Source: Sphingomonas sp.
GTDB taxonomy: Bacteria > Pseudomonadota > Alphaproteobacteria > Sphingomonadales > Sphingomonadaceae
Direction: 5' to 3'
DNA length: 49,697 nucleotides
Assembly: GCA_017849555.1 (NCBI GenBank)
Contig: JAFIGU010000121.1
Span: 1-49,697, forward strand
The translations under genes and the position numbers were made by a program. This document shows, piece by piece, positions 32,937 to 40,925 of the stretch. The first letter of the stretch is position 1. Every line of letters starts with the position of its first letter. The notes under the pieces are model-generated. The model saw only the letters and a program-made list of their open reading frames with translations. It did not search any database and was not told the origin of the DNA.

Positions 32937-34178
32937 TCAGCCCGCCACCAGCAGCCCGTGATGCTTCTTGCCGGCCGAGATACGGATCGGCTCGGCGCCC
33001 GGGGTCACCGTCGCGGCTTCGTCGGCGACCTTTTCACCGCCGACCCGCGCGCCGCCCTGCTTGATCAGCCGCCGCGCCTCGCCCTTCGACGCGCAGAAAC
33101 CCAGCGCCACCAAAGCATCGACCAAGGGCACCGCCCCCGCTGCGGCGAAGGTCGGGAGCGCATCGCCGCTCGCGCCCTCCTCGAAGGTGCGCCGCGCGGT
33201 CTCCGCCGCCTGCTCGGCCGCCTCGCGCCCGCGGCACATTGCGGTCGCCTCATTGGCGAGCACCTTTTTCGCCTCGTTGATCTCGGCGCCTTCGAGCGCC
33301 TCGAGCCGCGCGATCTCGTCGAGCGGGAGATCGGTGAATAGCCGAAGAAAACGCCCGACGTCGCGGTCGTCGGTGTTGCGCCAGAATTGCCAGTAATCGA
33401 AATGCGGCAGCTGATCCTCGTGGAGCCACACCGCGCCCGACATGGTCTTGCCCATCTTGCCGCCGTCGGCGGTGGTGATCAGCGGGGTGGTGATGCCGAA
33501 CACCTCGGTCCCGTCCATCCGCCGCGCCAGTTCGACGCCGTTGACGATATTGCCCCATTGGTCGCTGCCGCCCATCTGCAACCGGCAGCCGTGGCGCTGC
33601 GCCAGCTCGCGGAAGTCATAGGCCTGCAGGATCATGTAGTTGAATTCGAGGAAGGACAGCGATTGCTCGCGATCGAGCCGGAGCTTGACCGAATCGAACG
33701 ACAGCATCCGGTTGACCGAGAAGTGCTGCCCCACTTCGCGCAGGAACGGGATATATTCGAGCGCGTCGAGCCATTCGGCATTGTCGAGCATGATCGCGTC
33801 GGACGCGCGCCCCGTTTCACCTTCTGGGCCGAAGGTCAGGAAGCGTTCGAAGATGCGCTTGATCGAGGCGACATTGGCCTTGATCCCGTCCTCGGCGAGC
33901 AATTTGCGCGCCTCGTCCTTGAAGCTCGGGTCGCCGATCTTGCCGGTGCCGCCGCCCATCAGCACGATCGGCTTGTGCCCGGTCTGCTGGAGCCGGCGGA
34001 GCAGCATGATCTGCACCAGGCTGCCGACGTGGAGCGAGGGCGCGGTGGGATCGAAGCCGATATAGCCCGGCACCACTTCCCTGAGCGCCAGCGCGTCGAG
34101 CGCGGCGGCGTCGGTCATCTGGTGGACATAGCCGCGCTCAACGAGCAGGCGGACGAGGTCGGACTTGGCTTCGGTCAT
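32937..34178 (-). CDS. tyrS: Tyrosyl-tRNA synthetase
   Basis: A 413-residue class I synthetase. The HIGH-type signature is HVGS at residues 50-53 (FDPTAPSLHVGSLVQ), and the KMSKS-type loop is GGKMGKTMSGAVW near residue 240. QMGGSDQWGNIVNGVEL binds tyrosine. A C-terminal S4 RNA-binding domain is visible (ALVALGFCASKGEARRLIKQ, GGARVGGEKV). The start at 34178 gives MTEAKSDLVRLL and the standard length. Confidence 0.96.
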   Translation of the reverse strand: MTEAKSDLVRLLVERGYVHQMTDAAALDALALREVVPGYIGFDPTAPSLHVGSLVQIMLLRRLQQTGHKPIVLMGGGTGKIGDPSFKDEARKLLAEDGIKANVASIKRIFERFLTFGPEGETGRASDAIMLDNAEWLDALEYIPFLREVGQHFSVNRMLSFDSVKLRLDREQSLSFLEFNYMILQAYDFRELAQRHGCRLQMGGSDQWGNIVNGVELARRMDGTEVFGITTPLITTADGGKMGKTMSGAVWLHEDQLPHFDYWQFWRNTDDRDVGRFLRLFTDLPLDEIARLEALEGAEINEAKKVLANEATAMCRGREAAEQAAETARRTFEEGASGDALPTFAAAGAVPLVDALVALGFCASKGEARRLIKQGGARVGGEKVADEAATVTPGAEPIRISAGKKHHGLLVAG

Positions 34179-34202
34179 AATGAATGGCGCGTTACACGCA
34201 CC

Positions 34203-35291
34203 TCACGGGCGCGGCAATTGCGTGAGCGGATCGATCGGCGCGCGGCCCTTGCGCAACTCGAAGTGTAGCTCGGGGCGGTCGGCGAAGCCGCTCGCGCCGG
34301 ACAAGGCGATCGTCTGGCCCTTCTTCACCGCCTGCCCGCGCTGGACGAGCAGTTTCGAGGCATGGCCGTAGACGCTGGTCCAGCCCTCGCCGTGCTTGAT
34401 GATCACCAGCCCGCCCAACGCCGCGATCGCCTCGCCGGCATAAGCGACGGTGCCGTCGGCGGTGGCGCGCACGGGAGTATTGTGCGGCACGCCGATCTCG
34501 ACCCCGTCGTTGCGCTCGCCGCTCGCGCCGGTGCCGAAATGCTTCACCACCTGCCCGTCGACCGGCCACATGAAGCGCCCCGGCGGGATGCGCGGCGCGG
34601 CGACCGCGGCGCTCGGCGGGAGCACGCGGCGCGGGCTGGCGGTCGGCGCGGCCGGGCGCTGGTTCTGCGCGATCGCAGGCTCGCCGCCGGTGATGATATC
34701 GTCGATATCGAGCTGGAAGGCGGCGGCGCGCTCGGCCGCGCTCGACCCACGCGCGCTGCTGCCAGGGATCAGGATGCGCTGGCCGGTGCGCAGCACATAG
34801 GGCTCGGTGAGATAATTGGCCGCCACGATCCGCGACCATTCGACGCCATAAGCGCGCGCGATCGCGATCCCGGTCTGCCCCTGCCGGACGAGATGATAGC
34901 GCCCGGCGGGGATCGTCAGCCGCTGCCCGGCGCGGATCGTATAGGGGGGCTCGATGCCGTTGGCGCCGGCGATCACGGTGATCCCCGCGCCGGTACGGTC
35001 GGCGACCTCGCCCAGTGTATCGCCGGGGCGCACGACATAGCTTTGTGCGGGGACGTCGCGCGCATCGGCCTCGGCGCCGCGCGTCTCCCACGCCGGGCGC
35101 GGCGCGGGGAGCTGCTCGACGCGGCGCGCCGGCGGCGGCAAGGGCTGCTGGCGCTGCGGCGGGGGCGGCGGATAATCGGCGCGGCGTGGTGGTGGCGGCG
35201 CCGGCCGATAGGGCGGGGCGACTTGCGGAATGCAGGCGGAAAGCAGCAGTCCCGGCAGCAGGCAGGTCGCCACCGCGCTCAGCCGCCGCAT
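34203..35291 (-). CDS. LysM/M23 peptidoglycan-binding lipoprotein (NlpD/EnvC-like)
   Basis: A 362-residue lipoprotein. The signal MRRLSAVATCLLPGLLLSAC has a lipobox (LLSAC). A proline-rich stretch (RPAPPPPRRADYPPPPPQR) reaches across the periplasm. Two LysM domains follow (SYVVRPGDTLGEVADRTGAG, YHLVRQGQTGIAIARAYGVE) and then an M23 domain (FMWPVDGQVVKHFGTGASGE, IIKHGEGWTSVYGHASKLLV, LHFELRKGRAPIDPL). The first M23 zinc histidine in HxxxD is replaced (RNDGVEIGVP), so it is probably a catalytically inactive amidase activator like NlpD. The ATG at 35291 follows AGGAGG. It forms an operon with surE. Confidence 0.92.
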   Translation of the reverse strand: MRRLSAVATCLLPGLLLSACIPQVAPPYRPAPPPPRRADYPPPPPQRQQPLPPPARRVEQLPAPRPAWETRGAEADARDVPAQSYVVRPGDTLGEVADRTGAGITVIAGANGIEPPYTIRAGQRLTIPAGRYHLVRQGQTGIAIARAYGVEWSRIVAANYLTEPYVLRTGQRILIPGSSARGSSAAERAAAFQLDIDDIITGGEPAIAQNQRPAAPTASPRRVLPPSAAVAAPRIPPGRFMWPVDGQVVKHFGTGASGERNDGVEIGVPHNTPVRATADGTVAYAGEAIAALGGLVIIKHGEGWTSVYGHASKLLVQRGQAVKKGQTIALSGASGFADRPELHFELRKGRAPIDPLTQLPRP

Positions 35292-35311
35292 CGCCAACCT
35301 CCTACACAAGC

Positions 35312-36073
35312 CTACAGATACGCGTTCGCCAGCGCTTGTAGCGAGGCGTCGTGCGTCAGGTCCAGATGGAGCGGGGTTACCGTGACATAGCCGTCGGCGA
35401 CCGCCGCCAGATCGGTGCCCGGCACCAAGGCGTGTTCGGTCCGCCCGAGCGACAGCCAGTAATAAGGAAAGCCGCGCGGATCGGTGCGCGGCTCGAGCCG
35501 GGCGCGGCCGTAATCGCGCATCCCCTGCCGCACGACGCGGACGCCCTGCACCGCCTCCGGGTCGATCGGCGGGAAATTGACGTTGATCACCGTCCCCGGG
35601 GTCCAGCGCGCGTCGATCAGCGGGCGCAGCACGCGCTCGCCCCAGCTTTCGGCGGTGGCGAACGACACCTCGTCGCCCATCCCGGTGGCGGCATAGCGCT
35701 GGCTCAGCGCGATCGACGGGATACCCGCCATCGCCCCTTCCATTGCCGCCGCGACGGTGCCCGAATACATCACGTCCTCGGCGAGATTGGCGCCGCGATT
35801 GACCCCGGAGAGGATCAGATCGGGTTTCGCCGGCATCAACTCGGTCAGTGCCATCAGCACCGCGTCGGTCGGCGTTCCCGATACCGCGAACCGCCGCTCG
35901 TCGAACCGCCGCACCCGCAACGGGCGCGACAAAGTGAGGGAGCGCCCCGCGCCCGATTGTTCCTCCGCCGGGGCGACGACCCAGATATCGTCGGAAAGGG
36001 CACGCGCGATCGTCTCCAGCACCGCGAGGCCGGGGGCGTGGATGCCGTCGTCGTTGCTCAGCAGGATGCGCAT
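35312..36073 (-). CDS. surE: 5'/3'-nucleotidase SurE
   Basis: A 253-residue SurE phosphatase that removes phosphate from nucleotides in stress or stationary phase. The metal-binding MRILLSNDDGIHAPGLAVLE is at the N-terminus. VVAPAEEQSGAGRSLTLSRP, the DLILSGVNRGANLAEDVMYS block, and SGTVAAAMEGAMAGIPSIAL complete the family signature. It lies 20 bases before the LysM/M23 lipoprotein gene, in the common surE-nlpD order. Confidence 0.95.
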   Translation of the reverse strand: MRILLSNDDGIHAPGLAVLETIARALSDDIWVVAPAEEQSGAGRSLTLSRPLRVRRFDERRFAVSGTPTDAVLMALTELMPAKPDLILSGVNRGANLAEDVMYSGTVAAAMEGAMAGIPSIALSQRYAATGMGDEVSFATAESWGERVLRPLIDARWTPGTVINVNFPPIDPEAVQGVRVVRQGMRDYGRARLEPRTDPRGFPYYWLSLGRTEHALVPGTDLAAVADGYVTVTPLHLDLTHDASLQALANAYL

Positions 36074-36099
36074 GATTCGGGCGTCACCTCGAAAGTTCG

Positions 36100-36192
36100 G
36101 TCATTCCCGCGAAGGCGGGAATCCATTCCGGCTGGCGGTGCGGTTCTTTCGACCACCTGCGCGAATGGATTCCCGCCTCCGCGGGAATGACG
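36100..36192. repeat. Class D palindromic repeat pair
   Basis: GTCATTCCCGCGAAGGCGGG then AATCCATTC on the left is inverted as GAATGGATTCCCGCCTCCGC then GGGAATGACG on the right, with about 35 bases between. It lies between serS and surE, so a serS-surE transcript would have to cross it. Confidence 0.88.
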
Positions 36193-36218
36193 ATGAAGGG
36201 GGAAAGGCGGGGAGCAAA

Positions 36219-37496
36219 TCAGCGCGGCTCGAGCCGGTTGACCCCGCCGAGATAGGGCTGGAGCACGTCCGGCACCCACACCGATCCGTCTTCCTGCTGA
36301 TAATTCTCGAGAATCGCGACGATCATCCGGCCGACCACCAGCCCCGAGCCGTTGAGCGTGTGGACGAAACGCGTCGCCTTCCCGCCATCCGGGCGATACC
36401 GCGCGTTCATCCGCCGTGCCTGGAAATCGGTGCAGGTGGAGCAGGACGAAATCTCGCGATAGCGCTTCTGCCCCGGCAGCCACACTTCGAGGTCATAGGT
36501 GCGCGCCGCGGTGAACCCCATGTCCCCGGTGCACAATTTCATCCGGCGGAACGGCAGCCCGAGCCGGGTCAGCACATCCTCCGCCGCTGCGGTCATCCGC
36601 TCATGCTCCGCCTCGGACTGTTCGGGCGGGACGATCGAGACCATCTCGGCCTTTTCGAACTGATGCTGGCGGATGAACCCGCGCGTGTCGCGCCCGGCCG
36701 CCCCCGCTTCGGAGCGGAAGCAGGGGGTGAGCGCGGTGAAGCGCAGCGGGAGTTCGTCGGCGGCGAGGATGCGCTCGCGGACGATATTGGTCAGGCTCAC
36801 CTCGGCGGTGGGGATCAGCCAGCGGCCGTCGGTCGTCTCGAACAGATCCTCGGCGAATTTGGGGAGCTGCCCGGTGCCGAACATCGTCTCGCTGCGCACG
36901 AGCAGCGGCGGCGCGACTTCCTCATAGCCGTGCTCGCGGGTCAGCGTATCGAGCCCGAACTGGCCGAGCGCGCGGTTGAGCTTCGCCATCTGCCCGCGCA
37001 CCAGCGTGAAGCGCGCGCCGGCGATCAGCGCGCCGGTCTCGAAATCGAGCCCCAGCGCGGGGCCGATCGCGTCATGTTCCTTCACCTCGAACGCGAAGTC
37101 GCGGCGCGTGCCGCGTTCGTGGACGAGCTGATTGTCATCCTCGTCGGCGCCGGTCGGCACGTCGGGCAGCGGGATATTGGGCAGCGCGGCGAGCAGATCG
37201 TCGAGCTCGGTGCCGAGCCGCGCTTCCTCCGCTTCGAGTTCGGGCAGCCGCTGTTTGAGTGCGGCGACTTCGGCCATCAGCGCGGTGGCGGTCGCCTCGT
37301 CCTTCGAAGCTTTGGCGGCACCGATCGCCTTCGAGGCTTCGTTGCGGCGCGCCTGGCCGGTCTGCAATTCGGTGATCGTCTCGCGCCGGCGACGATCGAG
37401 GTCGAGGATCGCGGCGCTCTCCGCCTCCTTGCCGCGCTTCGCCATCGCGGCATCGAAATCGGAAGGATTCTCTCGGATCAGACGGATATCGTGCAT
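36219..37496 (-). CDS. serS: Seryl-tRNA synthetase
   Basis: A 425-residue class II synthetase. The N-terminal coiled-coil arm that grips the tRNASer long arm is visible (DLDRRRRETITELQTGQARR ... ALKQRLPELEAEEARLGTEL). The class II motifs are in the core: motif 2 TPCFRSEAGAAGRDTRGFIR and motif 3 NGSGLVVGRMIVAILENYQQ. PTAEVSLTN is the serine-binding TxE motif. The ATG at 37496 begins MHDIRLIRENP. Confidence 0.96.
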   Translation of the reverse strand: MHDIRLIRENPSDFDAAMAKRGKEAESAAILDLDRRRRETITELQTGQARRNEASKAIGAAKASKDEATATALMAEVAALKQRLPELEAEEARLGTELDDLLAALPNIPLPDVPTGADEDDNQLVHERGTRRDFAFEVKEHDAIGPALGLDFETGALIAGARFTLVRGQMAKLNRALGQFGLDTLTREHGYEEVAPPLLVRSETMFGTGQLPKFAEDLFETTDGRWLIPTAEVSLTNIVRERILAADELPLRFTALTPCFRSEAGAAGRDTRGFIRQHQFEKAEMVSIVPPEQSEAEHERMTAAAEDVLTRLGLPFRRMKLCTGDMGFTAARTYDLEVWLPGQKRYREISSCSTCTDFQARRMNARYRPDGGKATRFVHTLNGSGLVVGRMIVAILENYQQEDGSVWVPDVLQPYLGGVNRLEPR

Positions 37497-37537
37497 CCCC
37501 GCGCTATGGCGGGGGCAGTGAGGGGAGGCAAGCGGGG

Positions 37538-38392
37538 TTAGGCCTGCGCGGCCTTGCGCCCCCACCGTCGCCGCGCGACGAGCGCCGCCGCGGCCGCGCC
37601 GAACAGCAGGACCATCGGCGGCGCGGGCACCGGCGTCGGGTTGCCACTGCTCGATCCGCTGCTGCCGGTCGAGCTCCATCCCCCCGACGAGCTGCTGCTC
37701 GATGACGTCGAGGATGAAGACGACGTCGACGACGAGGTGGAGGATGACGTAGACGACGAGGTCGACGACGAGGTGGAGGTGGAAACGTTCCCGCTCGACG
37801 ACGAGGTGCTGCTGACGTTGCCGCTCGACGTGGAAGATGTGCTGCTCACCCCGCCGGTCGAGCTTGAGGTGGATGACCCGCCCGTCGAGGAGGAGGTCGA
37901 CGACCCGCCGGTGGAGGAGGAGGTCGACGATCCGCCCGATCCCCCCGACGAGGTCGAGCTCGAGGTCGATCCGCCGCTGGTGCTGGAGGTGGAGGAGACC
38001 ACGATCCCGCTCGATCCGCCGCCGCTGCCGCCGAAGAAGCCGCCGCCGAAGAAGCCGCCGCCGAACCCGCCCCAGCCGCCGCTGCCGCCGTATACCACCG
38101 GCGGGGTGGAGGGGGCGCTGGTCTCGATGATCGGCGCGGCCGGCAACACCATCGGGGCGGATTGCATCGCCACCGGGATGTCGGCCACCGGCGGGCAGGC
38201 GGGCACGGGGCGCGCGCGCGCCATCGGCAACACCCGCTCGACCGGGCGCCGCACCGGCTTGCGCGCCACCTTCTTCTTGCTGAACTCGGTGCGCGGCTTG
38301 GCATTTTCGGCAACGTGAACCGCGCCGCCCCCGATCAGCGCGCCGCCTGCCGTGCACGCCGCAAGTTTCACCAAGGCCATCCGCACTGACAT
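37538..38392 (-). CDS. Ser/Thr/Gly-rich repetitive surface protein with PEP-CTERM-like tail
   Basis: A 284-residue exported protein. A short N-terminal hydrophobic stretch (ALVKLAACTAGGALIGGGAV) is followed by a basic region and a proline/alanine region. Glycine repeats (GGSGGWGGFGGGFFGGGFFG) and about 110 residues of SSTSS, SGGSS and STGG repeats come next. The C-terminus is NPTPVPAPPMVLLFGAAAAA followed by LVARRRWGRKAAQA. This has a VPxPP, one hydrophobic span and an arginine cluster, as in PEP-CTERM sorting signals handled by exosortase. No exosortase gene is visible here. The repeat tract makes a long, acidic, false frame on the other strand. The start at 38392 follows GAGAGAAGA. Confidence 0.75.
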   Translation of the reverse strand: MSVRMALVKLAACTAGGALIGGGAVHVAENAKPRTEFSKKKVARKPVRRPVERVLPMARARPVPACPPVADIPVAMQSAPMVLPAAPIIETSAPSTPPVVYGGSGGWGGFGGGFFGGGFFGGSGGGSSGIVVSSTSSTSGGSTSSSTSSGGSGGSSTSSSTGGSSTSSSTGGSSTSSSTGGVSSTSSTSSGNVSSTSSSSGNVSTSTSSSTSSSTSSSTSSSTSSSSSTSSSSSSSGGWSSTGSSGSSSGNPTPVPAPPMVLLFGAAAAALVARRRWGRKAAQA

Positions 38393-38752
38393 GGTTCTTC
38401 TCTCTATCTTCCCGGCGAAGAACGGTCGCCGCGCTCCCCATTACGCACGATGTGCGCGCCGTGCTTGCCCGCAAAGTGCAAAGCAAAGGTTTAAGTGCAA
38501 GCGCGATAACCATGATTAACCGCGTATTTGTGCAACACTAGGCGGCAAACGCGCCGAGCGGTTGGTAAACGTTTCAATGCGAGACAGTTTCGGCTGCGCA
38601 ACAGCCGGTTCAGCGCCGCGAAAGGCACACGGTGGCAGGGATGATCGCGTGATGATCTATGGTCGCTTGTTTGCGGTCCGGCACCCGATTATAGGCGCGC
38701 CACGGACAACGCGCAGTGGAGCAAAGGGCCTGCGCGGACGGGGAGAAGCTTG
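38393..38752. other. Divergent non-coding region between the Ser-rich gene and dksA
   Basis: About 360 bases without a convincing gene. It is poorer in GC than its surroundings near 38470-38550, with GTGCAA repeated three times (38475, 38493 and 38532 areas) and TAACC twice (about 38506-38522). The right half holds the probable dksA promoter (listed separately). A 63-residue frame at 38562 has no family features and is not called. Confidence 0.55.
38667..38702 (+). promoter_or_regulatory. Probable dksA promoter with GC-rich discriminator
   Basis: The -35-like TTGTTT (38667-38672) and the -10-like TATAGG (38690-38695) are 17 bases apart, followed at once by CGCGCC. The TTATAGGCGCGC string is shared with the tRNA-Leu promoter. 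The dksA start is 58 bases downstream of the -10. Confidence 0.5.
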
Positions 38753-39214
38753 ATGGCGACCGCGTATGAACGAATGGAGGACGGCGGCAGCAGTCCGAAC
38801 GCCTCCAACGACTCAGATGGCTATCGACCGCACCCTGACGAACCCTTCATGTGTGAGCGGCAACAGGCTTATTTTCGTGCTAAGTTGCTCAATTGGAAGG
38901 AAGCGATCCTGCGCGAGTCGCAGGGCACGCTGTCGCAGCTGCAGGTCGATTCGCTGCGTGAGGCCGATCTCAACGATCGCGCGTCGAGCGAGACCGACTG
39001 GTCGATCGAGCTGCGCACGCGGGATCGGCAGCGCAAGCTGATTTCCAAGATCGAGGCGGCGTTGCGTCGGCTCGACGAGGGCGAATATGGCTATTGCGAA
39101 GTGACCGGCGAGCCGATCAGCCTGGGGCGGCTGGAGGCCCGGCCGATCGCGACGATGACGGTCGAGGCGCAGGAACAGCATGAGCGCCAGGAAAAGGTCT
39201 CGCGCGAAGATTGA
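38753..39214 (+). CDS. dksA: DksA-family RNA polymerase-binding regulator with one zinc-finger cysteine
   Basis: A 153-residue DksA. The coiled coil spans roughly residues 35-110 (QQAYFRAKLLNWKEAILRES ... LISKIEAALRRLDEGEYGYC) and includes ADLNDRASSETDW, the D-x-x-D-x-A tip that reaches the polymerase active site. Of the four zinc cysteines only the first remains: the segment reads YCEVTGEPISLGRLEARPIA with T for the second, and the second pair is V-E-A-Q. DksA forms with few cysteines are known in alphaproteobacteria. It acts with ppGpp in the stringent response. The ATG at 38753 is seven bases after GGGAGA. Confidence 0.93.
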   Translation: MATAYERMEDGGSSPNASNDSDGYRPHPDEPFMCERQQAYFRAKLLNWKEAILRESQGTLSQLQVDSLREADLNDRASSETDWSIELRTRDRQRKLISKIEAALRRLDEGEYGYCEVTGEPISLGRLEARPIATMTVEAQEQHERQEKVSRED

Positions 39215-39273
39215 ACGCGCGATAGTGAGCGTGTTTGCAATTCCGCAAGATTTGGCGACGTATTGACGTGACG

Positions 39274-39603
39274 ATGAAGCATTTCGGCAAGAATGTCTTT
39301 GCCGACGCGAAACCCGCGGACGGCAGCCGGCGAGGGCGCGAGAGCGTCCACGTCGCCGCCCGTCTGCGCATCGTCGGTGCTGCGAGCGCGATGAAGGTCG
39401 GCATCCGTAACGTTTCGGCAGGCGGGCTGATGGCCGAGCTGCCGCGCGCGATCGCCCCCGATGCAGCGATCGAGGTCGAGCTGGCCGGGATCGGCTGGGT
39501 CTCCGGCCGCGTCGCGTGGCAGACCGCGGGGCGCGTCGGCGTCGCCTTCGATCAGGAAATCGATCCGGTGCAACTGGTCGCGGAAGAGGCCGGCGGGAAG
39601 TAA
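39274..39603 (+). CDS. PilZ-domain protein
   Basis: A 109-residue protein made of one PilZ domain. The c-di-GMP contact residues are the arginines in GSRRGRESVHVAARL and the N-x-S-x-x-G motif in GIRNVSAGGLMAELP. IEVELAGIGWVSGRVAWQTA and GRVGVAFDQEIDPVQL form the rest of the barrel. It probably binds c-di-GMP, but the output partner is unknown. The start is uncertain: ATG 39274 is favoured, GTG 39268 and TTG 39235 are possible. It lies 59 bases after dksA on the same strand. Confidence 0.85.
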   Translation: MKHFGKNVFADAKPADGSRRGRESVHVAARLRIVGAASAMKVGIRNVSAGGLMAELPRAIAPDAAIEVELAGIGWVSGRVAWQTAGRVGVAFDQEIDPVQLVAEEAGGK

Positions 39604-39674
39604 CGCCGCGCCGCGCGACGTGCCGAGCTTGCGCTAACCCCTCTCCGTTCGTGCGAATGGGTTACTGCGCTCAC

Positions 39675-40925
39675 TCAGCCCGCCAGCTCACCCAAATCCA
39701 GCGCATCGAGCAGCACGCCCCGCGCCGCCTCGATCCGCGCGATCAGCGCCGGATCGTCGATCGCATCGGCGGCGATCTTTTCCGGCCAGTGCGCCTCGAT
39801 CACCGCCGCGATCCGGTCGAGCTTTGCCGAGTCGACCAGGAAACGCGGGTCGACGGTCGCCGGATCGGCCGCCACGCGCAGCCGCAGACATGCCGGCCCG
39901 CCGCCATTGGCCATCGATTCGCGCACATCGACCACCTCGACTGCGCGGATCGGGCCGTTGCCCGCGACATGTTCCTGCAGCCAGCCCCATACCCGCGGAT
40001 TGTCGCGCGCTTCGCCCGGGACGATCAGCGTCTGCTCGCCCGACGGCGGGGTGACGAGCTGCGCGTTGAACAGATAGGATTGGATCGCATCGGCAAGGCT
40101 GACGCGATCGGCCGGCACCTCGACGATCTCCACCTCGGGGATCGCCGCGCGGAGCCCGGCATAGAAAGTCGCCTTGTCGGCGAAGGCTTCCTCATGCGCG
40201 AACAGGGTGCGCTCGTTGGCGACCGCGACGACGTCGTTGTGGAACGCGCCGGCGGCGATCGCTGCGGGGGATTGCTCGACGAAAAAGGTGCGCGCCGGAT
40301 CGAGCCGGTGCAGGCGCGCGATCGCCTCGCTCGCCTCGCGATGCTGACGCGCCGGGAAGGGGCCGCCCGGCTCGCCATAGACGAAGATCTCGACCCCCGG
40401 CGCGGCATGATCGGCGGCGATCCGCATATGATTGGCCGCGCCCTCGTCGCCGAACGGCGCCGGCACCGGGCCGTGCACCGCGAACGCCGGATGCGCGAAG
40501 GCGAGGCGGAGCTGCGCCAGCGTCTCGGGCCATTCGTGGCTGCGATGCGGCATGGTGACGAGGTTGGCGACGGTCAGGTGGCAGCACGCGTCGTCGCTGT
40601 CCGCTGCCGGGGAAACGGTGGCGGCATTGGCCGCCCACATCGCCGAGGCGGAGAGCGCGCGGGCACGCAGATGCGGCGCGGCGTGTGCATAGTCGGTCGC
40701 CAGCGCGGCGAGCCAGCGATGATCGGGCCGCGGATGCGGGAGCAAGATCCCCTGCGTCAGCCCCAAAGCGAGGTTGGCGCGCATCTTGGCGATGCCCTGC
40801 AGCGCGGCGGCGCGTGGGTGGGCGACATGCCCGGCATTGCGCGTCGCGGCGAGGTTGCCGGGGCTGAGCCCGGCATAATTGTGGCTCGGCCCGACCAGGC
40901 CGTCGAAGTTGATCTCGCGGATCAT
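39675..40925 (-). CDS. astB: N-succinylarginine dihydrolase
   Basis: A 416-residue AstB, second enzyme of the arginine succinyltransferase pathway (N-succinylarginine to N-succinylornithine, CO2 and two ammonia). EINFDGLVGPSHNYAGLSPG at the N-terminus is diagnostic. Amidinotransferase-fold residues are seen in VFGDEG-like PAPFGDEGAANHMR, GAFHNDVVAVANERTLF and the C-terminal ANGGGPACLRLRV with its catalytic cysteine. It follows astA, with which it overlaps by four bases (40922-40925). Confidence 0.95.
   Translation of the reverse strand: MIREINFDGLVGPSHNYAGLSPGNLAATRNAGHVAHPRAAALQGIAKMRANLALGLTQGILLPHPRPDHRWLAALATDYAHAAPHLRARALSASAMWAANAATVSPAADSDDACCHLTVANLVTMPHRSHEWPETLAQLRLAFAHPAFAVHGPVPAPFGDEGAANHMRIAADHAAPGVEIFVYGEPGGPFPARQHREASEAIARLHRLDPARTFFVEQSPAAIAAGAFHNDVVAVANERTLFAHEEAFADKATFYAGLRAAIPEVEIVEVPADRVSLADAIQSYLFNAQLVTPPSGEQTLIVPGEARDNPRVWGWLQEHVAGNGPIRAVEVVDVRESMANGGGPACLRLRVAADPATVDPRFLVDSAKLDRIAAVIEAHWPEKIAADAIDDPALIARIEAARGVLLDALDLGELAG

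Noticed and set aside
37554..38318. Long acidic plus-strand frame rich in Asp, Glu and Val
   Set aside because: It is the complement of the Ser/Gly repeats of the minus-strand protein; it has no start context and its composition follows from the repeat.
38470..38540. Binding sites for a CtrA-like regulator (TTAA/TAACC motifs)
   Set aside because: The spacing of the TTAA and TAACC elements does not fit the known TTAA-N7-TTAA rule.
38562..38753. A 63-residue plus-strand frame before dksA
   Set aside because: No family feature; it covers the probable dksA promoter and its stop lies at the dksA start.
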